Origin: a virus | Strand: one strand, 5' to 3' | Virus record (IMG/VR): IMGVR_UViG_3300017917_003225 | Span: 1-26,852 of that record | Length of the DNA stretch: 26,852 nucleotides | Shown here: positions 15,501 to 22,756 of the stretch, in pieces | Position numbering within the stretch: position 1 is the first letter of the stretch | How the letters are laid out: each line of letters opens with the position of its first letter | The notes under the pieces: generated by a model | Seen by the model: the letters and a program-made list of their open reading frames with translations, nothing else | Databases searched by the model: none | What the model was told of the DNA's origin: nothing | Program-made: the position numbers and the translations under genes

Positions 15501-15783
15501 GAACTATATGATGATAATTTAGATCAAGAGGATCATTGCGGTCTGCTTTTGATCTCTTATCAGCCATATCTGTAGTCATATAGCCTTCTACGCCAAGAAT
15601 TGGCTTAATACCCTTTGCTTTTGCAATGCGGTACAGTTCACGATGCCCAGATAAAGAACCATGATCTGTGATAGCCAAAGCAGGCATCCCAAGATCTACT
15701 GCACGGTTAACGTATTCTTCTGGAGTAGCGACACCATCCATCAAGGAATAGTGTGTATGGACATGTAAGCCAACGTAGTTCAT
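12496..15783 (-). CDS. dnaE: DNA polymerase III alpha subunit (family C, DnaE-like)
   Basis: 1095 residues, a complete replicative polymerase. The N-terminal PHP domain (1 to about 210) keeps the likely metal ligands: HVHTHYS (His9, His11), TDHG (Asp40, His41), GVEGY (Glu66) and PDCHH (Asp206, His208). The catalytic palm has GPGRGSSAGS (383-392), PDIDSDI (Asp425, Asp427) and the third Asp in IKIDALGLK (Asp572). A helix-hairpin-helix region follows (about 840-910), then an OB-fold near 935-1000 and a possible second one near 1020-1090. No separate epsilon-type exonuclease gene is visible, so the PHP site may proofread as in mycobacterial DnaE1. The start follows the SSB stop by one base with a poor ribosome site, so translation is probably coupled. 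Confidence 0.95.
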   Translation of the reverse strand: MNYVGLHVHTHYSLMDGVATPEEYVNRAVDLGMPALAITDHGSLSGHRELYRIAKAKGIKPILGVEGYMTTDMADKRSKADRNDPLDLNYHHIVLLAKNQQGLENLNKINEIAWTDGFFSKPRFDFATLKKYKEGIIVTSACLSGWVAKAVELGELATAKKYMQWFKTEFGDDYYIEVMPHNSAEVNKGIIELADAMNIKIVVTPDCHHSDSSQKEIQELMLILNTHAKLQKDVTYEKSKKKEDFMERLDYLYGADRMMSFNKFDIHLLSYEEMKTAMSKQGIEREDMFTSTLEIANKVDDYDIKEGLNLLPVQYKDPDKELKELAWQGLEDKKLTSSWLGNDIYEKRLDEELEIINEKKFGPYFLVVRNMLNWAKKEGIMVGPGRGSSAGSLLCYVLGITDIDPIEHGLLFFRFINPERNDFPDIDSDIQDSRRDEVKDYLVRQYRHVASIATFLQFKDKGVVRDVARALNIPLTDVNKVLKLVDTWDEYCSSKSTQWFRDKYPEVEIYGDQLRGRIRGTGIHAAGVVTSKDPIFRFAPMETRSVTGSDERIPVVAVDMEEAEKIGLIKIDALGLKTLSVLKDTLDMIEERDKKKINLLEIDMDDKNVYQMLSDGYTKGVFQCEAAPYTNLLIKMGVKNLSELAASNALVRPGAMNTIGKDYIARKHGRQNIDYIHTTMKEFTSDTYGCILYQEQVMQACVYLGGMTMAEADKVRKIIGKKKDAKEFNVFQDRFVAGASKFISPNQALDLWHDFEAHAGYSFNKSHAVAYSTLSYWTAWLKYHYPLEFMFALLKNEKDKDARTEYLIEAKRMGISVKLPHINDSDMDFKIEGKGIRFGLSAIKFISDKIAERYISARPFRSFKEVEEFTFTKGNGVNSRALQAMNAVGALTFNDNPANPEKVKENLYEYLNLPEFNTSIPQHYYAYINDVEEYEEKGAFVLMGMIKSIKRSKGWSRVELLDKTGSVGIFDEEQTTIEAGRTYIVLVNDNRIVSAVPADEVKESKNSLIKFLNYRMLPYKDGEHFVVSFKPRVTKAGKKMASLTVADASRGLHAITVFPTAFPKAYMNIQEGNVYSFSFGKTKDGTVIMEDVVNV

Positions 15784-15786
15784 TAA

Positions 15787-16440
15787 TTACCAGTCAATGT
15801 TTGTTGAGGTAACAGATGGAGTATCAAAACCAAAGTAGAATGCTTCCTGCTCTGGATATGGCACTTCACGTACAACCTTATCAAGATTGAATGGCTCGAA
15901 ACTTCCCCATGAGAATGGTTCAGTATCTGGTGAACTAGGAATCAAGGTATAGTTTGTTTCTGTACCTTGACCATTACGCTTCAACTTCCACTGAAGATTA
16001 GAAATGCTTCCAGTCTCTAGTGCGTATTCACGAATTGTATTAAAAGCAGATTGCTTGCTGATACCTTGTGACCAAACAGCAATATATGGATCTTCTGTTG
16101 CATCATCAATAAGAACATTTGTATAAAAACGAAGACGTGCTCGCCATCCAGCCTTTGGCTCTTTACGAGACATCTCACAACCAAAGCAACGACCTTCTGA
16201 TTCTTGTGTACATGCAGCCTTGCGCTTGTAATCTTTTGGATTAGTATGTTCAGAAACAACAACTGCTAATCCACGCTCTTCATTATAATTTGCTGAATCA
16301 ACATCAAGTTCGTTCATAAAACGAATCTTTGCTGATTGACCATCCGCTAGTTTAACCCAACGAACCTTTACTCCTGTGCTTTCTGTTTTTGGTTTTTCGA
16401 GCAGGGCATTGATGTTTTTAAGTCCCTTTACTACGCTCAT
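15787..16440 (-). CDS. gp32-like zinc-containing single-stranded DNA-binding protein
   Basis: 217 residues. The pattern His65-x11-Cys77-x7-Cys85-x2-Cys88 closely follows the zinc site of T4 gp32 (His-x12-Cys-x9-Cys-x2-Cys). It is followed by RARLRFYTNVLI, basic and aromatic strands suited to an OB fold. The N-terminus (KGLKNINALLEK) could act as the cooperative-binding arm. The very C-terminus (FGFDTPSVTSTNIDW) is only weakly acidic, unlike classical SSB tails, but ends in an aromatic residue. GAGGAG lies six bases before the ATG, the best ribosome site in the replication block, which fits high expression. The position between primase and polymerase supports the call. Confidence 0.75.
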   Translation of the reverse strand: MSVVKGLKNINALLEKPKTESTGVKVRWVKLADGQSAKIRFMNELDVDSANYNEERGLAVVVSEHTNPKDYKRKAACTQESEGRCFGCEMSRKEPKAGWRARLRFYTNVLIDDATEDPYIAVWSQGISKQSAFNTIREYALETGSISNLQWKLKRNGQGTETNYTLIPSSPDTEPFSWGSFEPFNLDKVVREVPYPEQEAFYFGFDTPSVTSTNIDW

Positions 16441-16462
16441 AGTTTTCTCCTCTTGTTTTCTT

Positions 16463-17395
16463 TTAGTTTAGCATAGAGATAATAGAATTGTCAAACTCAA
16501 ACTTTAATAGTTTGATTGCTTCATCGTCCATATCCCCAATGTCTTTATATTTTTTATCTATATTTATTGTTGTTACTAATTGACCTAGTTTTTCAACTAG
16601 TCTATCTTTCATTATACTACCTGCCTCATCATTGTCTGCAACAAGTACAACATTGGTGAAGTATTTTTCTAACAGTTTCATTTGTGACGATGAAACATTA
16701 GCCCCCAGTGTAGCAACTGCAGGGAATCCTACTTGGTCAAGCCTAATAGCATCAAATGATGATTCAACTACATAAACAGTGCTTGATGCCTTAACTCTAT
16801 GAAGATTAAATAAAATTTTACCCTTAGGAAGTCCAGGAGTGTTTCTAAACTCCTTGCCTTCAATTGTCCTAGCAACAAATCCAATACACATTCCATCTGG
16901 AGTATGCATAGGGATTGTTACCATATCCTGTTTTTCAGAAAAACCTAAAGCAAATTTATTTACTGATTCTTTAGTAATTCTTCGTCCTTGAAAATATGTA
17001 ATTGCTCTAGGAGATTCTAGTGCTTGATTATTTAATCGTTTAATTAATAATTCATCATATTGAACAAAATCAGGTTTTGCATATAATGCTTGATTAATCA
17101 CATCCTCAATATCAGTTTCTTGTTCTTTGCTTTTAATATATCTAACTGCTTCAAAATAGGATCTATCTGAAACATGCATAATAAACTCAACAAGACTTTT
17201 AGTTGTTTGACAGCCAAAACAAAAAAATGTACCATGATGTTTTGAAACTTCTCCAGCAGGAGTTCTATTGTTATTATGATATGGACAAAATACTATATAG
17301 TCAGTCCCATAGACTGCCTCAATATCTATTCCTGCCCCAGTTAAAACTCTTTTAATTTGTTCTTCTGTATATATCTCAGTTGGTTTTGTCTTCAT
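16463..17395 (-). CDS. DnaG-like DNA primase
   Basis: 310 residues from the ATG at 17395. The N-terminal CHC2-type zinc finger is FCPYHNNNRTPA then FFCFGC (Cys37, His40, Cys59, Cys62). The TOPRIM part has VVESSFDAI (Glu211), the VADNDEAG loop (Asp254, Asp256) and GDMDD. It makes RNA primers for the phage polymerase. The helicase-binding C-terminal domain of bacterial DnaG is missing, as expected for a compact phage primase beside its own helicase. A TTG at 17425 is open, but AAGGATT stands right before the ATG at 17395. It overlaps the DnaB-like gene by 20 bases. Confidence 0.92.
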   Translation of the reverse strand: MKTKPTEIYTEEQIKRVLTGAGIDIEAVYGTDYIVFCPYHNNNRTPAGEVSKHHGTFFCFGCQTTKSLVEFIMHVSDRSYFEAVRYIKSKEQETDIEDVINQALYAKPDFVQYDELLIKRLNNQALESPRAITYFQGRRITKESVNKFALGFSEKQDMVTIPMHTPDGMCIGFVARTIEGKEFRNTPGLPKGKILFNLHRVKASSTVYVVESSFDAIRLDQVGFPAVATLGANVSSSQMKLLEKYFTNVVLVADNDEAGSIMKDRLVEKLGQLVTTINIDKKYKDIGDMDDEAIKLLKFEFDNSIISMLN

Positions 17396-18602
17396 AATCC
17401 TTGTATCTGTAATATCCTCTATCAAAATCTGCTTGTACTAAAAAGTCTCCCATAAATCCATTACGATTTTTTCTAAATGCACACTCTATGATATCACTAT
17501 TGGCAGCACGACCAAGTGCCAAAACCCAGTCAGCATCATAAGCAATCTGTCTTGACCATGCTGTTTGACCAAGAGTAGGAACAGTATTTAGGTTACTTAC
17601 ATCATCTGGTGTAGCGGAAGAAATAGCAATAATGGGAACTTCTTCTCCAATAGCCATAAGTTTAAGTTCTCGTGAAAGATTTTTCATTCGTACCGTTTCA
17701 TTATCTGACTTTTGGTTTGGGCTCATAAGTTGAAGATAATCTACAATAACAAAATCTGGCTTATATTGATCAATTTTTCCACGAACAACTGATGGATTAA
17801 CTTCTCCACCACTATCATTTGAAATAATATGAAATGGCGCTTTGCCAGCAAGTTTATCTGAATGCCATTTTTTAAGCATATCAATTTCTACTTCACCATT
17901 ACTTAGTTTTCTGTGTGACCAAAGACCTTCACCCATAATTGCAAAAACACGATTACGCACTTCTGTCTCTGACATTTCAAGACTAATAATTAATGGAGTT
18001 TTACCTTGCTTCCATGCTTGTACTGCAAAATACAGGGCAAGCCAGGATTTACCAATTCCTGGATATGCTAAAAACACACCAAGTTGTCCAGCCGTGATTC
18101 CAGATGGGAGATAATTGTCAAACCCTGGCAAGCCCGTCTTGATTCCAACGCTTCCATTTTCTTGTTGCTTTTTCAAGTTTTCAAAAAAGGCAACGGCAGA
18201 ATCAATATCTATAACATCAATATCTCTAATAGCAGAAGTATTTTTCTTAAGTTCTGCTGTTTTAGTAATAAGATGATTAAGGGCTTCTCCACCATTGCCA
18301 CCTTGTACTTCTGATGCAGCAGACCTTAAAATATCTTTTAGACTATCGTTGAGATATTCTACTTGTAGTTCTTCAAGATGATGTTTTGTTGCGCCAACAT
18401 CTTTGATTGGTTCAAAATCTCTAAACTTTTCTACAACTAATGAAGTTGGTGGAACAACACCATTGTGTTCAGAATAGTTACGAATAAAATTCCAAACATC
18501 GCTATGTGTTCTTAAAAGATTTTCAACATTGGCTTGTAATAATACGTGTACCTGTTTGTCCTCTAATACTGCTGAAAGTAATTTTGCTTCTGTATTATTC
18601 AC
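17376..18602 (-). CDS. DnaB-like replicative helicase
   Basis: 408 residues, RecA-fold hexameric helicase. A helical N-terminal domain (1 to about 125) and a linker lead to the motor: Walker A AYPGIGKSW (Lys185), SLEMSETEVRNR as motif H1a, Walker B DFVIVDYLQLM (Asp288), and FRKNRNG carrying the arginine finger region. The usual SQLNR of motif H4 is replaced by ISSATPDD, a difference also possible in phage helicases. It unwinds DNA at the fork 5' to 3' and works with the primase encoded next. The start is GTG, with only weak GTGG upstream, and overlaps the previous gene by 8 bases. Confidence 0.92.
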   Translation of the reverse strand: MNNTEAKLLSAVLEDKQVHVLLQANVENLLRTHSDVWNFIRNYSEHNGVVPPTSLVVEKFRDFEPIKDVGATKHHLEELQVEYLNDSLKDILRSAASEVQGGNGGEALNHLITKTAELKKNTSAIRDIDVIDIDSAVAFFENLKKQQENGSVGIKTGLPGFDNYLPSGITAGQLGVFLAYPGIGKSWLALYFAVQAWKQGKTPLIISLEMSETEVRNRVFAIMGEGLWSHRKLSNGEVEIDMLKKWHSDKLAGKAPFHIISNDSGGEVNPSVVRGKIDQYKPDFVIVDYLQLMSPNQKSDNETVRMKNLSRELKLMAIGEEVPIIAISSATPDDVSNLNTVPTLGQTAWSRQIAYDADWVLALGRAANSDIIECAFRKNRNGFMGDFLVQADFDRGYYRYKDYEDKTN

Positions 18603-18903
18603 TTAACCACTTCTTTCCTAATGCTCTTCGTTCTGCTCTTTCTTTAATATCTTTTTCAAATTCAATTTTAGCATCTAGTATTTTATCTGCATTATAGGCA
18701 AAATATGTCCAACTAGGATTAATGCTTACATCAAAATAATGATCTAGCAAATCATAACAATTTGGCAAACCATATGATTCAACCAATGCATCAGCAGCCC
18801 ATTGCTCAGTATTTAAATTAAGATTGGCTTTTGCTTCATATTTTTGTAGATGCAGTTTTGCATACCTACTAAGCAAAGCCATACGGTCTTTGCGTTCAGC
18901 CAT
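18595..18903 (-). CDS. Unknown small protein upstream of the helicase
   Basis: 102 residues with a high content of aromatic and charged residues: MAERKDRMALLSRYAKLHLQ, then NLNLNTEQWAADALVESYG, YDLLDHYF and WTYFAYNADKI. It has no cysteine cluster and no signal. It is soluble and helical, with a basic C-terminus. I do not recognise it. It starts one base after the previous stop and overlaps the helicase start by 8 bases, so it is translated with the replisome genes. A helicase-loader or helicase-partner role is possible only by position. Confidence 0.75.
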   Translation of the reverse strand: MAERKDRMALLSRYAKLHLQKYEAKANLNLNTEQWAADALVESYGLPNCYDLLDHYFDVSINPSWTYFAYNADKILDAKIEFEKDIKERAERRALGKKWLSE

Positions 18904-18904
18904 G

Positions 18905-19114
18905 TTATGCTTCTATTTCTGCTTTTGCTTCATTAATTTTTGTTGTAAGTGTATCTTCAACAAACTTATATACACGTTCCATTGCAACGTCTGTTGTTTC
19001 TCCATCACGCTTAGAATCAATTACCCCAAGATCTAATCGCAATGATTGAAAGTTTCCTAAATTAAGCGTGTATCCAAGTGTTACAGATACTTTTGTGTTT
19101 TCGTTTTGTTCCAT
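18905..19114 (-). CDS. Small conserved-type protein of unknown function
   Basis: 69 residues. The core KVSVTLGYTLNLGNFQSLRL predicts two beta strands, followed by a negatively charged helix (VAMERVYKFVEDTLTTKINE). The start is chosen as the ATG at 19114 because GGGAGGGG sits 8 bases upstream. The TTG at 19132 lies inside that ribosome site and is unlikely. It resembles small proteins found near replication genes in other phages, from memory; function unknown. Confidence 0.75.
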   Translation of the reverse strand: MEQNENTKVSVTLGYTLNLGNFQSLRLDLGVIDSKRDGETTDVAMERVYKFVEDTLTTKINEAKAEIEA

Positions 19115-19137
19115 TGTCTCTACCCCTCCCAAGGATA

Positions 19138-19683
19138 TTAATTAATAGATTCTTCCCAAACAGGAATAAATCTTCCATCTTCTGTCTTTGTATAAACCAG
19201 TATACCATCGCCCATTCTTCGTGTCAATTCTTGATTGGTAGGAGTCATATTATTTGTTATGAGTCCATCTTTTCTGGGCTGACCAATATGTATAGTTGCC
19301 AGTATATCACGTATCTCTCTTACATGTGATTCTGAATAATATGCTCTTATTTGAAATCCCGTTTTTCCATCTTTACTAGATCCAATTGGTGCAGGAATTA
19401 TTCCTTGTTTAATTAATCTTGGTAAATATTTTCTATGTCTATTGACAAGTTGTGCAGTTTCTGCTACAGTATATGCACGTTGTCTATTTTTTCTAAAATC
19501 AGAACGCAGACATGTTTCCATTCTTTCTTTATTAATATTATAAAAAGAAACAATACCACTAGAACGTGAACTATGATGAAGTCTAACTAAATCATTATTA
19601 AAAAACCAAATTTTTTGGCTACCTTTAACTATAGGTTTGTTATTGTATATTTCGCTCTGTGTTTTTCTTTTTGAAGTAGCCAT
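19138..19683 (-). CDS. Excisionase/MerR-like helix-turn-helix DNA-binding protein
   Basis: 181 residues. The middle (AYTVAETAQLVNRHRKYLPR, then LIKQGIIPAP) is a winged helix-turn-helix of the MerR/excisionase type, at about residues 69-98. It is followed by a beta segment (TGFQIRAYYSESHVREIRDI) with a conserved-looking Tyr-Tyr-Ser and a C-terminal helix. A basic N-terminus (KRKTQSEIYNNK) precedes it. It could be a transcription switch between early and late genes, given its place between tail and replication modules. A strong GGAGGGG ribosome site lies before the ATG. Its first 18 codons overlap the end of the zinc-ribbon gene in another frame. No integrase is seen, so a role in excision is unlikely. 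Confidence 0.75.
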   Translation of the reverse strand: MATSKRKTQSEIYNNKPIVKGSQKIWFFNNDLVRLHHSSRSSGIVSFYNINKERMETCLRSDFRKNRQRAYTVAETAQLVNRHRKYLPRLIKQGIIPAPIGSSKDGKTGFQIRAYYSESHVREIRDILATIHIGQPRKDGLITNNMTPTNQELTRRMGDGILVYTKTEDGRFIPVWEESIN

Positions 19684-19820
19684 TGCCCCTCCGTGCTTTC
19701 GCTAGGTGGATGAAAAAATTTTCGAGCACCACACCCTAAACAATATGTTTCAATGTGTTCTGATGTTGTATATTGACGATCTACTAGCATACGATTTTTA
19801 CATCGTTTACAAAATATCAT
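19629..19820 (-). CDS. 63-residue zinc-ribbon protein
   Basis: Starts MIFCKRCKNRMLVDRQYTTS and later has YCLGCGARKFF: two CxxC pairs (Cys4, Cys7, Cys27, Cys30) form a classic zinc ribbon, expected to bind nucleic acid or a polymerase partner. AAGGAAA lies before the ATG. The last 55 bases overlap the helix-turn-helix gene in a different frame. Two regulators in overlapping frames at the tail/replication boundary suggest a control point, but this is inference. Confidence 0.75.
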   Translation of the reverse strand: MIFCKRCKNRMLVDRQYTTSEHIETYCLGCGARKFFHPPSESTEGQWLLQKEKHRAKYTITNL

Positions 19821-19831
19821 TAATTTCCTTA

Positions 19832-20275
19832 TTAGTTTGGAATTCCAACAACAATTAGGTTTACTGATACTGATGCTGTTCCACCAGTTCCAAACCTAAC
19901 AACACCTTCAATACGTGATGTAGTAACAGTTTTTAGTACAACAACAACGTCTTGACCTGCAGCGGTATTACCAAAGTTAACTGGGGTTGCAGTAACAATT
20001 GGAGGATATTTAAAATCACTAGGAAAGTCATAAGAAAATGTTTTATCTGTTGCTGCAGTAATTGGAGTATTGTTGGCTACTTCAATATATCCACCAATAA
20101 CTCTTGCTTCTGAAGTTTTAATATTTTGTTTACCTGCACTAACTGTATCAATAGTTGTATAGTTATATGTAGCAGATGAAACCTGTGTAGAAATATCATT
20201 AACTGCATCAGCAAGTTGATATAAATATGTTACATCTAGTGGTTGTCCACGTTCTGGTAGCGGTACTTTTGCCAT
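19832..20275 (-). CDS. Small tail fibre/virion-type protein
   Basis: 147 residues. The N-terminus MAKVPLPERGQPLDVTYLYQ, then LADAVNDIS, is a helical, fibre-attachment-like start that I associate with actinophage virion proteins. The rest is beta-rich (NTPITAATDKTFSYDFPSDF, VVVVLKTVTTSRIEGVVRFG) and resembles trimerising fibre tips or H-type domains. No enzymatic motif is seen. AGGAGG lies five bases before the ATG, the strongest ribosome site in the window, predicting high expression. It is the last gene of the tail block. Confidence 0.6.
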   Translation of the reverse strand: MAKVPLPERGQPLDVTYLYQLADAVNDISTQVSSATYNYTTIDTVSAGKQNIKTSEARVIGGYIEVANNTPITAATDKTFSYDFPSDFKYPPIVTATPVNFGNTAAGQDVVVVLKTVTTSRIEGVVRFGTGGTASVSVNLIVVGIPN

Positions 20276-20300
20276 TATTTCCTCCTATTAAAGTATATCA

Positions 20301-20801
20301 TTAGATGGTATGTGGACCATCTGTATAAACTAATAAAAAAGAAGAGTTTCTAGAAATTGGATCTCCTTTTAAATAAATCTCAGTTGTTAATCGATTTGGC
20401 TCTGATCCTTGTATTACGCCACCAATTGTATAAGTAGAAGGTATTGGTAAAGAAATACTAGTTCCGTCTATACGTTGCTTATAAAGCCAATCACCATTAT
20501 CGTTTCTATCCCACTTTACCCAAATATCATATTCATGTGCTTGTCTAATTAAATTTCCATTTTTAGAAATAGTAACTGCGTCCCATGCTTGCTGTGCAAT
20601 GCTACCATTTTTATTAAAACTAATTGATCCAGGCGTATATGTGTAATCTGTATTTAATGTAATAATTGGTGACCAGTGAGACGATCTGTTTCTATCATCA
20701 GAAACAACTCTATATCTAAATGAATATCCTTCAATATCTGCATTAATTGCTGGAAGATCTTTTTGCAGAACTCTTATCTTTTTAATGCCTGCATCTGCCA
20801 T
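20301..20801 (-). CDS. Minor tail protein with fibronectin-like domain
   Basis: 166 residues. The first half (GYSFRYRVVSDDRNRSSHWS, then PIITL) has the strand and Trp-Ser pattern of fibronectin-III domains, common in phage tail proteins that touch the host surface. The second half contains YDIWVKWDRND and further beta strands. It starts by TAATG overlap with the preceding minor tail gene, so its translation is coupled to that gene. No signal or catalytic motif is seen. Confidence 0.65.
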   Translation of the reverse strand: MADAGIKKIRVLQKDLPAINADIEGYSFRYRVVSDDRNRSSHWSPIITLNTDYTYTPGSISFNKNGSIAQQAWDAVTISKNGNLIRQAHEYDIWVKWDRNDNGDWLYKQRIDGTSISLPIPSTYTIGGVIQGSEPNRLTTEIYLKGDPISRNSSFLLVYTDGPHTI

Positions 20802-21922
20802 TATGAAACACCAATAGAAAATCTAAATTCAATATAATTGCTTGTATTAGTCCTTTTTTCAATTGTTGAACCATCTCCTGTTTGAACAACAGAATATCCA
20901 ACAAGACCATATAATGGGTTTGTTGTTGCTATATTTTCTAATCTCATAGCATCAAGGGCTACATAATATTGGTCTGAAGGTGTTCCTCCATCAATTACAG
21001 AAACATAAATTTTAACTACAGAAACTGTATTCCAAGTAAAGTTAGCAGTTGTATATAACTCTTGTAATTGTTTTGAAACAACATAGTATCTATTATCTAC
21101 AAAAGATACGCCATCAATTCCTTCATTAATTTCTGCTTCAAATCTAGCAAATTCTCCAGAAGTTTCATCTGTAGAAGAAAAATCAATTAATACCCTAACA
21201 GTTTCTGGAATACCAACTGCTTCACCATCTTTATTAATTAATGAAAAACCAAATCTTAATTCATCTGTTGGAGCATTTTTTGTTAAATCAACTGTTGTTC
21301 CAGTTAAATGTATATGCTCTGATCCAGAATTAATGACAAAATGTCCAGCACTTGTAGTTAAATCTGCGGTATCGCCTTGTATTAAAATAGTATTATTTAA
21401 AAATCGTGGTCTTTCATATCTGGCTGCTCTAGGTGATTTATAAAATATTACATTATCTGAGTTTGTTTGAAAGACTGGATCTTCTATTGCAATAACATTA
21501 TCATAAAGAGATGCATCTAGTGCATTTAAGTAGGTTGAAATAGACTCTGTAGCACTTACTGAATGATACTGCCAATTTTCACTTTGAGTAAATCCAAGTA
21601 TGGTCTTACTATCATAGGATCCAGCAGATGGGTTTGATCCCGCTGAATAAATTCCAACTTCAGTAATTTCATATCTTTCTTCTGTTGGTAATTCAGCAGT
21701 TAATACAATTTTATCTAACCCATCTTCATTAACAAAGCCTCGTGAAGAAATTGGTACTCTAAACATTTCAAAGTCTAAATTTTTCTTATTAGAAAAAGTG
21801 CCCAACGGATCGCCAGTTACTAATGGCTTTGGTCCACAACCAACAGCAATATACGATGCATATGCTGGAGCCTGTCCAAGCAAATATTTGCCTATAATTG
21901 ATTTTCCAGTATTAGTTATCAT
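20801..21922 (-). CDS. Minor tail protein (fibre/collar-type)
   Basis: 373 residues. The N-terminus MITNTGKSIIGKYLLGQAPA, then YASYIAVGCG, is a hallmark I recall from minor tail proteins of actinobacterial phages. It is followed by ELPTEERYEITEVGIYSAGS, a segment like the fibre-attachment domain of tail-collar proteins. The C-terminal half is a large beta-sandwich (about 190-340) with EHIHLTG and an alternating Val/Ile pattern, perhaps carbohydrate-binding. It overlaps both neighbours by one base (TAATG). It probably forms part of the tail tip or baseplate that meets the host. Confidence 0.75.
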   Translation of the reverse strand: MITNTGKSIIGKYLLGQAPAYASYIAVGCGPKPLVTGDPLGTFSNKKNLDFEMFRVPISSRGFVNEDGLDKIVLTAELPTEERYEITEVGIYSAGSNPSAGSYDSKTILGFTQSENWQYHSVSATESISTYLNALDASLYDNVIAIEDPVFQTNSDNVIFYKSPRAARYERPRFLNNTILIQGDTADLTTSAGHFVINSGSEHIHLTGTTVDLTKNAPTDELRFGFSLINKDGEAVGIPETVRVLIDFSSTDETSGEFARFEAEINEGIDGVSFVDNRYYVVSKQLQELYTTANFTWNTVSVVKIYVSVIDGGTPSDQYYVALDAMRLENIATTNPLYGLVGYSVVQTGDGSTIEKRTNTSNYIEFRFSIGVS

Positions 21923-22755
21923 TAAATTTCCGCCTCATATATTGTACCATTTATTGAAATTTCTAGTTCTACTTGTTCTCCTCTTGACATATTGATTACC
22001 TCAATTACCAAGTCTCCAGTCTCGCTATCAATATAAACATTTTCTCCATTTACGCCATTTCCTACTGAAGGTATTTTTTCTTCTAGTTTAATCGCATATC
22101 CAGAAAAATGCTTATCTGATGTTTTATCAATATTTAAAATATTATTTGGATTATATTTTTGTTGTATTGTTGTTAAATTTTTAATTGGCTGATAAATAAT
22201 TTTTTGCCCATTAATTGTATCTGTTCGTGCAATATTTAATAATTCTTGTCCACCAATATTTTCAAAAATAAGATCTGACATTATTTCTATTGGCAAAGAA
22301 TCATCATCAAACAAAATTGTATCTATTGGTGCTGTTTTAACTGGTTGAATATTTTCTAAAGTTATTCCCGAAAGCATTGTTGAAGATGGTGGTGTTGCAA
22401 CCAAGTATCCAGAATCTGTTGACGATATTCCTGGAGAAAAATCTTTTAAGCCTTTAGACTGTTTATACTCTGCCTCTTTTTGATTTAAAATTGCAAGCAT
22501 TGCTGCCGTATTAATTGTTCCATTTGCAAGAGTTACAGATTTTCTTTCGTTTGCAGTTAATTGTTGATATGCTGGAACATCATTATAATATCCTTGAGAG
22601 TTTATCCCACCTCTTGACTGAATATATTCTTTTGTAATTCCAGGAACAGATAGTGCCTCTGCTTCTTTTGCAGTACTCCTTGATGTATCAATTTGATTTC
22701 CAGTTGAAGCCTTTTCTAGAAATGCACCATACTCACGATCTCCCATTACAGCCAT
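21922..22755 (-). CDS. Tail-module protein of unknown function
   Basis: 277 residues from the ATG at 22755. A GTG at 22767 is open but lies inside the ribosome site: GAGG is followed by six bases and then the ATG. The first third is helical and charged (GDREYGAFLEKAS, NQKEAEYKQSKGL), the middle is Ser/Pro/Thr-rich, and the C-terminus is beta (DLVIEVINMSRGEQVELEIS). It starts two bases before the stop of the large tail gene ends and overlaps the next gene by one base. Position within the tail block suggests a baseplate or connector part. I cannot name it. Confidence 0.65.
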   Translation of the reverse strand: MAVMGDREYGAFLEKASTGNQIDTSRSTAKEAEALSVPGITKEYIQSRGGINSQGYYNDVPAYQQLTANERKSVTLANGTINTAAMLAILNQKEAEYKQSKGLKDFSPGISSTDSGYLVATPPSSTMLSGITLENIQPVKTAPIDTILFDDDSLPIEIMSDLIFENIGGQELLNIARTDTINGQKIIYQPIKNLTTIQQKYNPNNILNIDKTSDKHFSGYAIKLEEKIPSVGNGVNGENVYIDSETGDLVIEVINMSRGEQVELEISINGTIYEAEI

Positions 22756-22756
22756 T

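Noticed and set aside
19114-19132. TTG start at 19132 for the 69-residue protein
   Set aside because: The codon lies within the GGGAGGGG ribosome site; the ATG at 19114 fits better.
19138-19683. Excisionase of a temperate phage
   Set aside because: The helix-turn-helix type fits, but no integrase, repressor or attachment site is seen, so a general regulator is more likely.
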